A stretch of 64,000 bases of DNA. Origin: Vicinamibacterales bacterium (GTDB lineage: Bacteria; Acidobacteriota; Vicinamibacteria; Vicinamibacterales; 2-12-FULL-66-21). A program made the position numbers and the translations under genes. The stretch is from NCBI GenBank assembly GCA_036496585.1, contig DASXLB010000021.1, forward strand, positions 46,206-110,205. Reading direction: 5' to 3'. The notes beneath the pieces are model-generated. The model had not been told where the DNA came from and did no database searches. It saw only the letters and a program-made list of their open reading frames with translations. Shown here piece after piece: positions 1-7,897 of this stretch; positions within the stretch are counted from its first letter, which is position 1; each line of letters begins with the position of its first letter.

Positions 1-111
1 GGGCGTGTTCTGAAAGAGCGCCGCCAGCGCGACCGATCCGAAGATGAGCAGCAGCTCGCCCGCGAACACCGTCAAACTGCGAGTCGAGACGTATCGGTTG
101 AACAGCTGCAT
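1..111 (-). CDS. Exopolysaccharide sugar transferase, N-terminal fragment (runs off left edge)
   Basis: Only the first 37 codons are visible. They start MQLFNRYVSTRSLTVFAG and lead into a hydrophobic membrane segment. A GGGGAG Shine-Dalgarno sequence 7 nt upstream (plus-strand 119-124) supports this ATG. The N-terminus resembles the polyprenyl-phosphate sugar transferases of exosortase/PEP-CTERM EPS loci, which prime polysaccharide synthesis at the inner membrane. That identity is inferred from the short match plus position: it is the next gene after the tyrosine autokinase, 21 nt away on the same strand. The catalytic domain lies outside the window. Confidence 0.55.
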   Translation of the reverse strand, partial: MQLFNRYVSTRSLTVFAGELLLIFGSVALAALFQNTP

Positions 112-132
112 ATCTACGCTCCCCGCGATCGT

Positions 133-996
133 CTACCCGGCGACGTAGTGATAGCCGCCGAGGTAGGACGAGGCGCCGTCGCCGGCATCGTTGAGCACGA
201 GGCCGACCACCTTGTTGGTATCGAGGCCGGCGAGGGCGCGTTCGATGGCCGGCTTGGGCGTCACGCCGGCACGAACGATCATCAGCAAGCCGTCGACCAT
301 CCCCAGCGCGATCGACACGTCGGCCAGCGGCGCCACCGGCGGCATGTCGATGATGATCCGGTCGTAACGCGTACGAAGCGCATCCAGCGTCCGCCGCATC
401 GCGATCGAGCCAAGCAGCTCTGCCGGATGCGACGAGGTCGGCCCAGAGGGCAGCACCGACAGGTGGTGGTCCGCCACCGCAACCAGGGCGTCGTCGAGCG
501 AAGCTGCGCCGGTCAGCACATCGGCCAGGCCCGGCGAGTCGGATATACCGAAGAGGTGATGGATGGCCGGCCGCCGCAGGTCGCCGTCGACGAGCAGCAC
601 TCGCTGCTGGAAGTCCTGCGCCATCGCCAGCGCGAGGTTGGCGGCGGTGAGGCTCTTGCCGTCCCCCTTATTGGGGCTGGTGACGACGATCGAACGCAGC
701 GTCCGTCCGTGCTCGGCGTTCTTGATGCGCGTCCGCAGCGACCGGTACTGCTCGGCCGCGGGCGACTGCGGCGCCAGGGCCGAGACGAGGCGGTGATCGA
801 GGCGCACCGCAACCGGCGTTGCCTCGACGGGTTCGACCGCCGGCGCCGAGGTGGACATCGCGTGCATCGGCATCGCCAGCGCGGCGGCGCCAGCTCCTGA
901 CGTGCCGGCCGTGGGAAGGTCGGCCCCGAGGGCGCGCGTGCGGTGGACGGCGCCGTCCCGCTCGGCTTTCTTGAGAATCTCCTGTATGCGGCTCAT
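133..996 (-). CDS. CpsD/CapB-type tyrosine autokinase of EPS locus
   Basis: A 287-aa cytoplasmic P-loop BY-kinase expected to control polymer length together with the Wzz-like protein encoded just upstream. Visible motifs are Walker A (KGDGKS, about residues 110-115), Walker A' (LLVDGDLRR, about 134-142) and Walker B (IIIDMP, about 214-219). The short C-terminal tail holds three tyrosines (Y278, Y282, Y284), a small version of the autophosphorylation cluster. The N-terminus MSRIQEILKKAERDG is typical of the PEP-CTERM-locus tyrosine kinases. The start at 996 has a GGAG ribosome site overlapping the stop of the previous gene; a longer in-frame ATG at 1038 lies inside that gene and is less likely. 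It is followed after 21 nt by the sugar transferase. Confidence 0.88.
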   Translation of the reverse strand: MSRIQEILKKAERDGAVHRTRALGADLPTAGTSGAGAAALAMPMHAMSTSAPAVEPVEATPVAVRLDHRLVSALAPQSPAAEQYRSLRTRIKNAEHGRTLRSIVVTSPNKGDGKSLTAANLALAMAQDFQQRVLLVDGDLRRPAIHHLFGISDSPGLADVLTGAASLDDALVAVADHHLSVLPSGPTSSHPAELLGSIAMRRTLDALRTRYDRIIIDMPPVAPLADVSIALGMVDGLLMIVRAGVTPKPAIERALAGLDTNKVVGLVLNDAGDGASSYLGGYHYVAG

Positions 997-1006
997 AGTC
1001 GTCTCC

Positions 1007-2467
1007 TCAGGCGGCGGTGATCCGCGGAATCTCGCCAAGTACCGGTACTTCGAATTCGTTCTGCAGCGCGCGCGAGTCGTAGACGGAGCGGTCGAGGAAC
1101 TCGCGTCCGAGCGCTGCGCCGGCGCCCAGCACGAAACCGAGCGCGAGCGCCAGGCCCATCACCTTGAGCGGCTGCGGATCGATCGGCTGTTTGGGATAGT
1201 CGGCGGGGTAGAGGATGCTGAAGCGCTCCCCTCCCTGCTTCTTCGCGAGGTCTTCGGCAAGCCGGGCGGCCTGCAGCCGCGTGTTCAGATCAGCGTAGCG
1301 GGCCTTCTCGAGATCGTAGTCACGCTGCAGCGAGGTCAGCTCCTGCTCGACCATCGGCGCGGACTCGACCCGGCTCTGATAGGAGCTGATCTGGGCGCTC
1401 GCGTTCCGCGCCGCGTCCTGCAGCTCTTTCAGGTGGATCCGCGCCATGTCGCGCTCCTGCACTTTCTGGCGATAGAGCGGGTCGGACTTCAGCAGCTCGT
1501 CGCGGTTGGAGGGCTGGTCGACCTTCGAGGCCGCGACATCCGCCTTGGCGACCTTGATCTCCTCCTGCAGGCGGGTGACGTCAGGATGCTTGTCGGTATA
1601 GCCGAGCGCGCGGTCGGAAGCGAGCTGCGCCTGCAGATCGTCGACGTGCTTCTGCGCCGCCTGGCTCGCGGCGAGCGCGGAGGCGGTCATCCCCTCGACT
1701 CCGGCGCCCTGCTGCATCGCCTGGATCTGCCCGTCGATCAGGGTCAGCCCGTCCTGCTGCGCGCGGATCTGGATCGAAACCGACTCGAACTGCTGGCGCG
1801 CGCCGTTGACCATCTGGACGTTGGCCGGGATCTGCTCCGGCAGCCGGCCGATGAATCCCTGCTTCTTCGTTCGCATCCGATTGTCGAGGTCGGTGAGGCG
1901 CGCCTGCGATTCGCCGGCCTGCTGCGCCAGGACGTCGGCCGAGTTCTCCGCGCGCGCCCTCTGCGCCTTGAGGTTCTCGTCGACGAACACCTGGGCGACG
2001 CGGTTGGCGATCCGCTGCGCCCGCTCGGCCGAGGCGTCGGTGACCCCGAGGTAGAACATCTCGATGCCGCGCGTCGGATCCGGCCGGCCGTTCAGCCCGA
2101 TGGTGGGGGGAACCTCGATGTTCTTCGCCAGGTCGTCACGCAGCCGGGCGGCGACCTGCTCGCGGTTGTGCTTCGGGTCGATCTGCTCCTCGCCGATGAC
2201 GCGATCGAGCACCTCCGGACTGAGCAGCTGTTGCTGGATGGCGCGCTGCCGGTCGACCGGATCCATCGAGCTGACGCCGCGTAGCAAATCGCCGGAGACG
2301 CTGGGCGATTGCACGCCGAGCGCGACCCGCGACAGATATGTCTTCGGCCACACCAGCAGGATCGCGCCGCCGAGCGCCACACAGGCGGCCAGCGGCACGA
2401 CGAACCACCACTTGCGGCGCTTCACCGCCGCCATGTAGTCGAGGGGATGAAACGACTGCTGCTCCAT
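1007..2467 (-). CDS. Wzz/GumC-type polysaccharide chain-length determinant
   Basis: A 486-aa polysaccharide co-polymerase in the inner membrane. It has a short cytoplasmic start, a first transmembrane helix at about residues 20-40, a long periplasmic region rich in Gln/Glu/Lys heptads (about 150-400, coiled coil), and a second transmembrane helix near 430-450 followed by a juxtamembrane segment with VPVLGEIPRI. This layout is that of Wzz proteins whose kinase is a separate polypeptide, and the kinase gene follows 10 nt downstream. Its ATG overlaps the TAA of the upstream barrel gene by one base (TAATG), which indicates translational coupling. Confidence 0.88.
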   Translation of the reverse strand: MEQQSFHPLDYMAAVKRRKWWFVVPLAACVALGGAILLVWPKTYLSRVALGVQSPSVSGDLLRGVSSMDPVDRQRAIQQQLLSPEVLDRVIGEEQIDPKHNREQVAARLRDDLAKNIEVPPTIGLNGRPDPTRGIEMFYLGVTDASAERAQRIANRVAQVFVDENLKAQRARAENSADVLAQQAGESQARLTDLDNRMRTKKQGFIGRLPEQIPANVQMVNGARQQFESVSIQIRAQQDGLTLIDGQIQAMQQGAGVEGMTASALAASQAAQKHVDDLQAQLASDRALGYTDKHPDVTRLQEEIKVAKADVAASKVDQPSNRDELLKSDPLYRQKVQERDMARIHLKELQDAARNASAQISSYQSRVESAPMVEQELTSLQRDYDLEKARYADLNTRLQAARLAEDLAKKQGGERFSILYPADYPKQPIDPQPLKVMGLALALGFVLGAGAALGREFLDRSVYDSRALQNEFEVPVLGEIPRITAA

Positions 2468-3708
2468 TAGCGAATCCTCATAGGTTCAGAGATGACGATC
2501 TGCGCGCCGATGACGTGACGGGTGATGAGGCCGGTGGTCAGGTGCTCGGCGAGCCGGGTCTCCTGACGCGTGAAAATCCAGTAGCCCTCGACGCGGAGCG
2601 ATCGGCCGATCGCGTAGCCGCCGAGCGTGTCGAACCAGAGCGAATCGAGGGGCAGTTCACCGGCGACGAACGGATTGGTGCGGCGCCACGCCGCCGACTC
2701 CTGCACGTAGAAGCGGTTGCGGGTCAGCGGCATCTGCACGTAGCCACGCAGCTCTTCGCTCTGGTTGGTGCCGCCGAAGGTCAGCGACGGGACGTAGCTG
2801 CGTTCGTACGAGCTCCCGAGCGTGGCCCGTTCGGCGTGATGCGTGATCCCTGCGCGGACGTAGGGACCGTTGCGGGTGATGCCGCGGGTACGGTCGTCGA
2901 GATGGGAAAATCCCAGCGCCGCTTCGATCTCGGTCTGCGGCCCAGGGCGATAGTTGTAGAGCGCGCCGACGTCCTCGAACAGCAGGGTCACCGGCACGGT
3001 CTCGAAGCCGACGGTCCCTTCGCTGAGATGCGCGACGCGAACTCCGCCCTCGACTCCGATGGACGACCGGCCGCTGAACCGGTTCGCCAGGCTGGCGTGC
3101 ATGCCGTTGACGGTGCCGCCGGTGAGCGGCGTGTCCTTGCGCACGAAATCGACCCAGGTGCCTTCATACCCGGCGCTGAAATCGAGCGTGCGGGTCAGAC
3201 GCGCCTCGATGCCGGCCGCGGCGTCGTTGTAGCGGGAGCCGGTGCGCTGGAAGGGCACGCCGTTCAACGGCAGCAGGTCGGTCGTCGGCACGCGCATGTA
3301 GTTTTCTTTGGCCACGAACGTCACGCGCCGGTTGAGCATCCGCCGCAGGTCGAGATAGGCGCGCTGGTCGGTGCCGTCGAGATCGGTGAGCTCGAAGTAG
3401 TGCCGGAAGGTGCCGTCGTATCCGGTCGAGAAGCTGGTTCGCGAGTCGTAGAACTCGAGCTGACCTGAGGGCTGCAGCGTCGCAAGCGTGTCCGACGCGG
3501 GGCTGCCGCCTGGCAGCTCGGCCTGCGCGATCGCGACGTTGCTGTCAAACTGCCCGCCGATCGTCACTCCCGGCGTGAACGACCAGCCGGGTACGCGCCA
3601 GGACGGCAGCTCCGCGAGCGGCTCCTGTTGCGCCGCGGCCGGGGCGGCTGCCGCCAGCGCCAGCAGCGCGGCGGCGGCGAACGTCTGAAGAGGGCAGTTG
3701 GTCGGCAT
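2467..3708 (-). CDS. Outer-membrane beta-barrel protein of EPS locus
   Basis: A 413-aa exported protein with an alanine-rich signal peptide (about 1-26, cleavage after APAAAQ). The mature part begins with a WSFTPGVTIGGQFDSN barrel-strand pattern and continues with many alternating amphipathic strands and aromatic girdle residues, ending in a polar strand. It resembles the barrel proteins found in PEP-CTERM-type EPS clusters and probably spans the outer membrane as part of the export path. Start supported by a CAGGA site 5 nt upstream. The gene sits 10 nt after the Wza-like gene and couples to the Wzz gene by TAATG. The exact function is not shown by sequence. Confidence 0.72.
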   Translation of the reverse strand: MPTNCPLQTFAAAALLALAAAAPAAAQQEPLAELPSWRVPGWSFTPGVTIGGQFDSNVAIAQAELPGGSPASDTLATLQPSGQLEFYDSRTSFSTGYDGTFRHYFELTDLDGTDQRAYLDLRRMLNRRVTFVAKENYMRVPTTDLLPLNGVPFQRTGSRYNDAAAGIEARLTRTLDFSAGYEGTWVDFVRKDTPLTGGTVNGMHASLANRFSGRSSIGVEGGVRVAHLSEGTVGFETVPVTLLFEDVGALYNYRPGPQTEIEAALGFSHLDDRTRGITRNGPYVRAGITHHAERATLGSSYERSYVPSLTFGGTNQSEELRGYVQMPLTRNRFYVQESAAWRRTNPFVAGELPLDSLWFDTLGGYAIGRSLRVEGYWIFTRQETRLAEHLTTGLITRHVIGAQIVISEPMRIR

Positions 3709-3718
3709 CGCGTCCTGC

Positions 3719-4339
3719 CTACTTGACGATGACGGTATCGCCCGGCTGCAGCGCCAGCGGCTCGCGCCGGGTGTCGTCGTCGATCGCGTCCTTGTAGTTG
3801 AACTTCAGCTTCTCCGTGCCGCGCAGGATGGTGATGTCCTTGCGGTTGGCAAAGTCAGTGAAGCCGCCGGCCAGCGCGATCGCCTGGATGATGGAGAGAC
3901 GGCCGTTAAGGGCGAAGACGCCGGGCCTGGTCACCTCGCCCTGCACGTAGACGACCTGGGGCGTCGTCTCGAGCACGATGACGGTCACCACCGGGTTGGC
4001 GATGTATTCCTTGAGGGAGGCGGCGATCGCGTCCCGTAACTCGAGCGAGGTGTGCCCTGCGGCCGCGACGTCGCCGACCAGCGGCAGCGTGATCTTGCCG
4101 TCGGGGCGGATCTGCAGCGATTGCGAGAGCTGCTGGTCTTTGTAGACGTCGATACGCAGCTTGTCGCCGGTCACCAGGTGGTAGTCGGCCGTCGTCGGGG
4201 AGGTGCGGGTCGTCGGCGCCGCGCCCGTCGCGCCTGACGTGCCAATCGGCGTCGGCGTCTGCGCGGTCTGCGCCGCGGCGGTGCCCAGCAGGGCGGCGAG
4301 CGAGAGCGCGGTGAACGTGGCGGTCGGCTTCGTAATCAT
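3719..4339 (-). CDS. Wza-type polysaccharide export protein
   Basis: A 206-aa secreted protein with the Poly_export domain (VTGDKLRIDVYKDQQLSQ through the ITLPLVGDV strand) followed by one SLBB-like segment (VYVQGEVTRPGVFALNG). It lacks a lipobox cysteine and is short relative to classical Wza (about 380 aa), so it probably works with the separate barrel protein encoded next. Two in-frame ATGs compete: 4348 sits directly against a GGAAGG motif with no spacing, whereas 4339 has 9 nt of spacing and gives a better signal peptide (MITKPTATFTALSLAALLG). I chose 4339. Confidence 0.85.
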   Translation of the reverse strand: MITKPTATFTALSLAALLGTAAAQTAQTPTPIGTSGATGAAPTTRTSPTTADYHLVTGDKLRIDVYKDQQLSQSLQIRPDGKITLPLVGDVAAAGHTSLELRDAIAASLKEYIANPVVTVIVLETTPQVVYVQGEVTRPGVFALNGRLSIIQAIALAGGFTDFANRKDITILRGTEKLKFNYKDAIDDDTRREPLALQPGDTVIVK

Positions 4340-4356
4340 AAGACGCATCCTTCCGT

Positions 4357-4779
4357 TTATGCCTGGGCGGTGCCGCGCGGGGTGCGCCGCGCGACGGCGG
4401 TTCGTGCCTGCGCCGCCGCTCGACGCAGGGTCTCGACGTCGGCGCCGTGGGTGGGACAGCAGGCCGCACCGACTTCGATCTCGAGCGGCTGCCCGAATTG
4501 GTAGTGCTCGAGCCGCACCAGCACGCGATCGATCACGCGCATCGAGTTCTGCATGTCGGCGTCGAGCAGCACCATCGACACCGCGGTGTCGCCGACCGCC
4601 AGCAGGTCGGTCTCGCGCAGCTCCGGGTTGATGAGACTGGCGATATTGCGGCGGTCCTCGGCGGAGCGCTCGCCGCGCGGCTCGAGCAGCACCAAGGTCA
4701 CGAAGTTCTGCGAGCGCAGCGCCCGCTTCAACTCGTTGGCGAGTACGAATTCGAATGTGTCGGATGTCAGCACGGCCAT
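4357..4779 (-). CDS. Degenerate GGDEF-like domain protein
   Basis: A 140-aa soluble protein, the second gene of the EPS operon, starting 1 nt after the stop of the sigma-54 activator. The fold pattern is that of a diguanylate cyclase: a helix-strand start, then R-x-TDLLAVGDTAVSMVLLDA where the GGDEF loop should be (about 56-74), and the characteristic end LEIEVGAACCPTHGADVETL (about 99-118). The active loop reads VGDTAV instead of GG(D/E)EF, so catalysis is unlikely; a receptor, scaffold or regulator role is inferred. Longer upstream starts are in frame but overlap the activator. Function remains unassigned. Confidence 0.7.
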   Translation of the reverse strand: MAVLTSDTFEFVLANELKRALRSQNFVTLVLLEPRGERSAEDRRNIASLINPELRETDLLAVGDTAVSMVLLDADMQNSMRVIDRVLVRLEHYQFGQPLEIEVGAACCPTHGADVETLRRAAAQARTAVARRTPRGTAQA

Positions 4780-4780
4780 G

Positions 4781-5896
4781 TCAGGACGCTGTGTCGAGCT
4801 CCGCTTCTTTGATCTTGTAGAGCAGCGCCTTGTAGCTGATGCCGAGGATCTCGGCCGCCTCACGGCGGTTCCATCGCGTGTGCTGCAGGGTGCGGTAGAT
4901 GAGGCCCCGCTCGGCTTCGCGCGCGGCGGATCGCGCGATGTCTTTCAGGGAGCCAGTGAGTGGCGCCGGTCGAGCGGCGGGCACCGCAGCGGCGGGTCCC
5001 GGCACGGGCGGCGCGGCAATCGCCGGAAGGGCCGTCGCCAGAGATGCCTGCAGGAGGGGGATCGGCCCCGATACCACCGTCCGGCCCGCGATCGCGTCGG
5101 CGACCTCACGGCGAATCGGCGCGTCCGTGCCGAGGATCACCATCCGCTTCACCAGGTTCTCGAGCTCGCGGACGTTGCCCGGCCAGTCATACTCGGCGAA
5201 CAGTCGCAGCGTGTCGGTGGCGAGCGCCGGCGCGCGCTTGTTGTAGTGCGCGGAATACTGGCCGAGAAAGCACTGGGTCAGCGCCGGGATCTCGCCCCGT
5301 CGCTGGCGGAGCGGCGGCAGCGTGATACAGACGACGTTCAGGCGGAAGAACAGGTCTTCCCGGAACTGCCCGTCGGCGACCGCGAGCTCGAGATCGCGGT
5401 TGGTCGCGGCAACCACCCGCACGTCGACCTGCACGTCCTGGCGCCCGCCCAGCCGCGCGAACTCCCCGTCCTGCAGCACCTGCAGGAGCTTGGACTGCAG
5501 CGGCGCGCCCATTTCGCTGACTTCGTCGAGGAACATCGTGCCGTGGTTGGCGAACTCGAACTTGCCCGGCTTGTGCTGCAGCGCGCCGGTAAAGGCGCCG
5601 CGTTCGAACCCGAACAGCTCGGACTCGAGCAGTTCCGCCGGGAGGGCCGCGCAGTTCACCTTCACGAACATGCGGTCACGGCGTGGCGACGCGGAATGTA
5701 CGTTGCGCGCGACGAGCTCCTTGCCCGTCCCGCTCTCGCCGCGGATGAGAACGGTGACGTCAGTGTCAGCGACACGACCGATGAGTTCGCGGACTTCCCG
5801 CATCTGGTCGCTGGTGCCGAGCAGCACCGCGGTGACGCGTCGCAGCGGCACTGCAGGCCCGTCAGACGGCGCCGGCGGCGTGAGGTTCTCGGTCAT
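4781..5896 (-). CDS. Sigma-54-dependent transcriptional activator without receiver domain
   Basis: A 371-aa bacterial enhancer-binding protein. The AAA+ core shows Walker A GESGTGKE (about 53-60), the sigma-54 contact loop GAFTGA (100-105), Walker B MFLDE (121-125) and the sensor/arginine-finger region ([12 protein letters not shown] to FRLNV). A proline/alanine-rich linker leads to a Fis-type helix-turn-helix (about 339-363). There is no receiver; only about 25 residues precede the core, so activity may be set by protein contact or abundance. The start at 5896 was chosen because a sigma-54 promoter at 5942-5957 predicts transcription from about 5932, giving a 36-nt leader; the GTG at 5929 would be almost at the transcript end. 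It heads the EPS operon. Confidence 0.88.
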   Translation of the reverse strand: MTENLTPPAPSDGPAVPLRRVTAVLLGTSDQMREVRELIGRVADTDVTVLIRGESGTGKELVARNVHSASPRRDRMFVKVNCAALPAELLESELFGFERGAFTGALQHKPGKFEFANHGTMFLDEVSEMGAPLQSKLLQVLQDGEFARLGGRQDVQVDVRVVAATNRDLELAVADGQFREDLFFRLNVVCITLPPLRQRRGEIPALTQCFLGQYSAHYNKRAPALATDTLRLFAEYDWPGNVRELENLVKRMVILGTDAPIRREVADAIAGRTVVSGPIPLLQASLATALPAIAAPPVPGPAAAVPAARPAPLTGSLKDIARSAAREAERGLIYRTLQHTRWNRREAAEILGISYKALLYKIKEAELDTAS

Positions 5897-5941
5897 CCCG
5901 CGTACATCCGGCTGAGTGGGCCACTGCACGCGGACCAGTTC

Positions 5942-5957
5942 AGCAAGCGAAATGCCA
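5942..5957 (-). promoter_or_regulatory. Sigma-54 promoter for EPS operon
   Basis: The minus strand reads TGGCATTTCGCTTGCT. This matches the sigma-54 consensus TGGCAC-N5-TTGCW with the invariant GG and GC separated by exactly 10 nt. It lies 46 nt upstream of the ATG of a sigma-54 activator gene, in the correct orientation, which suggests positive autoregulation of the operon. The promoter has not been tested. Confidence 0.7.
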
Positions 5958-6076
5958 CGACAGCAAAACTTTGGAAATATTGGCGAAATCGCGGGACGGT
6001 GAGGCGGAAGGGCCGAGGTGAGAAGGACGCTACCGTCGAAGGAGTGGAAGTGCGATGCGTACTGTGTGGAATAGTT

Positions 6077-6153
6077 GGCAGTGAGTGAACAGTCGGCCGC
6101 AGGCAGGGGCCGATGAGGAGGGAGCCGGGAACAGCCGGCAGTTTCTCACTGCC
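6077..6153. repeat. Inverted repeats in regulator intergenic region
   Basis: The 278-nt gap between the two sigma-54 regulators contains GGCAGTGAG (6077-6085) and its inverted copy CTCACTGCC (6145-6153). The second copy also forms a short hairpin, GGCAGT/ACTGCC with a 5-nt loop (6137-6153), followed by a second CACTGCC unit. The rest of the gap (5897-6076) holds the sigma-54 promoter and no recognised gene. The repeats could be end-of-transcript structure for the regulator upstream or binding sites; no T-tract follows. Confidence 0.45.
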
Positions 6154-6174
6154 CACTGCCCACGACTCAACGAC

Positions 6175-7734
6175 TTATGCTCTCGAGATTCCGCACTCCT
6201 TGATCTTGTTGAGCAGCGTCTTGTAGCTCACGCCGAGGATCTGTGCGGCCTTGCGCCGGTTCCAGTGCACCTGCCGCAGCGTCTGCTCGATGGCGGCGCG
6301 CTCGGCCTTCATCGACGCGGCTTTCGCCACGGCGGCGAGCGATCCTGTCGGGGCGGTCCCGCTGTCGGCGCCGCCGGTCACCGCGTCTTCGGGTTCCGCC
6401 GTGTCGGCCGGAGCGGGCGGCGGCGTGTATGGAAGCGGCGGCATCGGCGGGTTGTAACCGCCTGCGCCCACGGCCGCGACGCCGACGGGAATGCCCATCC
6501 CCGCCGCAACCGCGGCGGCCAACGGGGCCTGCGCGGCGGCCGCCATGGCGCGCTGCATGTTGCGCTCGATCTCGCGAACGACCAGCTGCTCGTCCTGCAG
6601 AATCACCACCCGCTTGATCATGTTCTCGAGCTCGCGGATGTTGCCGGGCCAGTCGTACTGCAGAAACATCTGCCGCAGCTCGTCCGACAGGGGCCGCGCC
6701 GGCCGGTTGTACTTGCGCGCGTAGCGGGCGATAAAGAAGTCGATCAGGGTCAGCGTTTCATCGCGGCGCTCGCGGAGCGGCGGCACGAACAGCTCGATGA
6801 CCTTGAGCCGGTAGTAGAGGTCCTCGCGGAAATCTCCGCTGAGCATCATCTTTTCGAGATCGCGGTTGGTCGCGGCCACTATCCGGACGTCCACCTGGAT
6901 GCGCTTGTTGCTGCCGAGTTTGGTGAACTCGCCGTCCTGGAGCACATGCAGCAATTTCGCCTGCAGCGCCGGCTTCATCTCGCCGATTTCGTCGAGCATC
7001 AGCGTGCCGGTGTCGGCCTGCTCGAATTTGCCGATGCGGGTGTTCGCCGCGCCGGTGAACGCGCCGCGCTCGTGGCCGAACAGCTCGCTCTCGAGCAGTT
7101 CGGCGGGGAGTGCGGCGCAGTTGACCTTCACGAAGGGACGGTTGCGGCGCGTCGACCGCTGATGGATGGCCCGCGACACCAGCTCCTTGCCGACGCCACT
7201 CTCCCCGCGGATGAGGACGCCGACGTCGCTGTCGGCCACCTGCTCGATGACCGTCGCGATCGCGCGCATCTTCTCGCTGTTGCCCCACACCGCGCGGTCT
7301 TCGTCATCGGAGAGCTGCTGCCGCAGCTCGCTGAGCTCCGATACGAGGCGGTTCTTCTCGATCGCGTTCTTGATGGCCACGTCGAGCGCGATCTCGCCGA
7401 GCCCTTCCGGGTCGTCGGGTTTGACGACGTAGTCGGCGGCGCCGAGCCGGACGGCCTCGACGATCGTCGATGCCTGGTTGCGGCCCGAGAGCATGATGAC
7501 CTGCGCCTCGGGACGCGAGGCCTTGAGCGCACGCAGCGTCGCCATCCCGTCCAAGCCCGGCATCATCACGTCGAGGAGCACCACGTCTGGCGCCTCGTTC
7601 TGTTTCATCGACGCCAGGAGCTCGTCGCCGCGTGTATAGCAGCGCGCTTCATAGCCTCGGAGTGACAGAAACGTCCGCAGGTACTGCGCGAACCCTGCAT
7701 CATCATCGACAATGGCGACGTATGGCTTTTTCAT
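6175..7734 (-). CDS. NtrC-family response regulator (receiver, AAA+ and Fis HTH)
   Basis: A 519-aa two-component regulator. The receiver begins MKKPYVAIVDDDAG (acidic pocket D10-D12), has the phosphoacceptor D55 in LLDVMMPG, and ends with VVKP. The central AAA+ domain has Walker A GESGVGKE, GAFTGA, and the Walker B-like LMLDE. A long Ala/Pro/Gly-rich linker precedes a Fis-type helix-turn-helix ending KTLLNKIKECGIS, closely similar to the tail of the downstream regulator. I start at 7734 because the receiver fold begins there; the in-frame extension upstream has no domain and overlaps a divergent gene. The cognate histidine kinase is not in the window. Likely target: the adjacent sigma-54 promoters. 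Confidence 0.9.
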   Translation of the reverse strand: MKKPYVAIVDDDAGFAQYLRTFLSLRGYEARCYTRGDELLASMKQNEAPDVVLLDVMMPGLDGMATLRALKASRPEAQVIMLSGRNQASTIVEAVRLGAADYVVKPDDPEGLGEIALDVAIKNAIEKNRLVSELSELRQQLSDDEDRAVWGNSEKMRAIATVIEQVADSDVGVLIRGESGVGKELVSRAIHQRSTRRNRPFVKVNCAALPAELLESELFGHERGAFTGAANTRIGKFEQADTGTLMLDEIGEMKPALQAKLLHVLQDGEFTKLGSNKRIQVDVRIVAATNRDLEKMMLSGDFREDLYYRLKVIELFVPPLRERRDETLTLIDFFIARYARKYNRPARPLSDELRQMFLQYDWPGNIRELENMIKRVVILQDEQLVVREIERNMQRAMAAAAQAPLAAAVAAGMGIPVGVAAVGAGGYNPPMPPLPYTPPPAPADTAEPEDAVTGGADSGTAPTGSLAAVAKAASMKAERAAIEQTLRQVHWNRRKAAQILGVSYKTLLNKIKECGISRA

Positions 7735-7839
7735 TGTGTATGCTTTGACTGCAATTTCTTCCAAGTGTCCAATCGATTTCCCACTCCATTCAAGAGTCGT
7801 ACCTCGACAGAACCGGTTTGCGTAACTAGCCGGCCGAAA

Positions 7840-7855
7840 TGGGCAAGGAATTGCC
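7840..7855 (+). promoter_or_regulatory. Candidate sigma-54 promoter for PEP-CTERM-like gene
   Basis: The plus strand reads TGGGCAAGGAATTGCC: TGG and TTGC elements with GG-N10-GC spacing. A transcript would start near 7866, about 32-38 nt before the start codons of the small exported protein. A weaker alternative, TGGTACGTCGCTTGAA (7875-7890), lacks the -12 GC. The call rests on pattern match and on the adjacent NtrC-type regulator. Confidence 0.4.
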
Positions 7856-7897
7856 GACTTCGCTTGTTTCCAACTGGTACGTCGCTTGAAATACTGA

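Noticed and set aside
851-2284. Long plus-strand open frame (477 codons) opposite the Wzz gene
   Set aside because: Antisense to a clear Wzz protein; composition is the Arg/Leu/Asp-rich pattern seen in all GC-rich antisense frames here, with no domain.
7743-7775. Sigma-54-like TTGGAAGAAATTGCA upstream of the NtrC-type regulator
   Set aside because: GG and GC are 8 nt apart, not 10.
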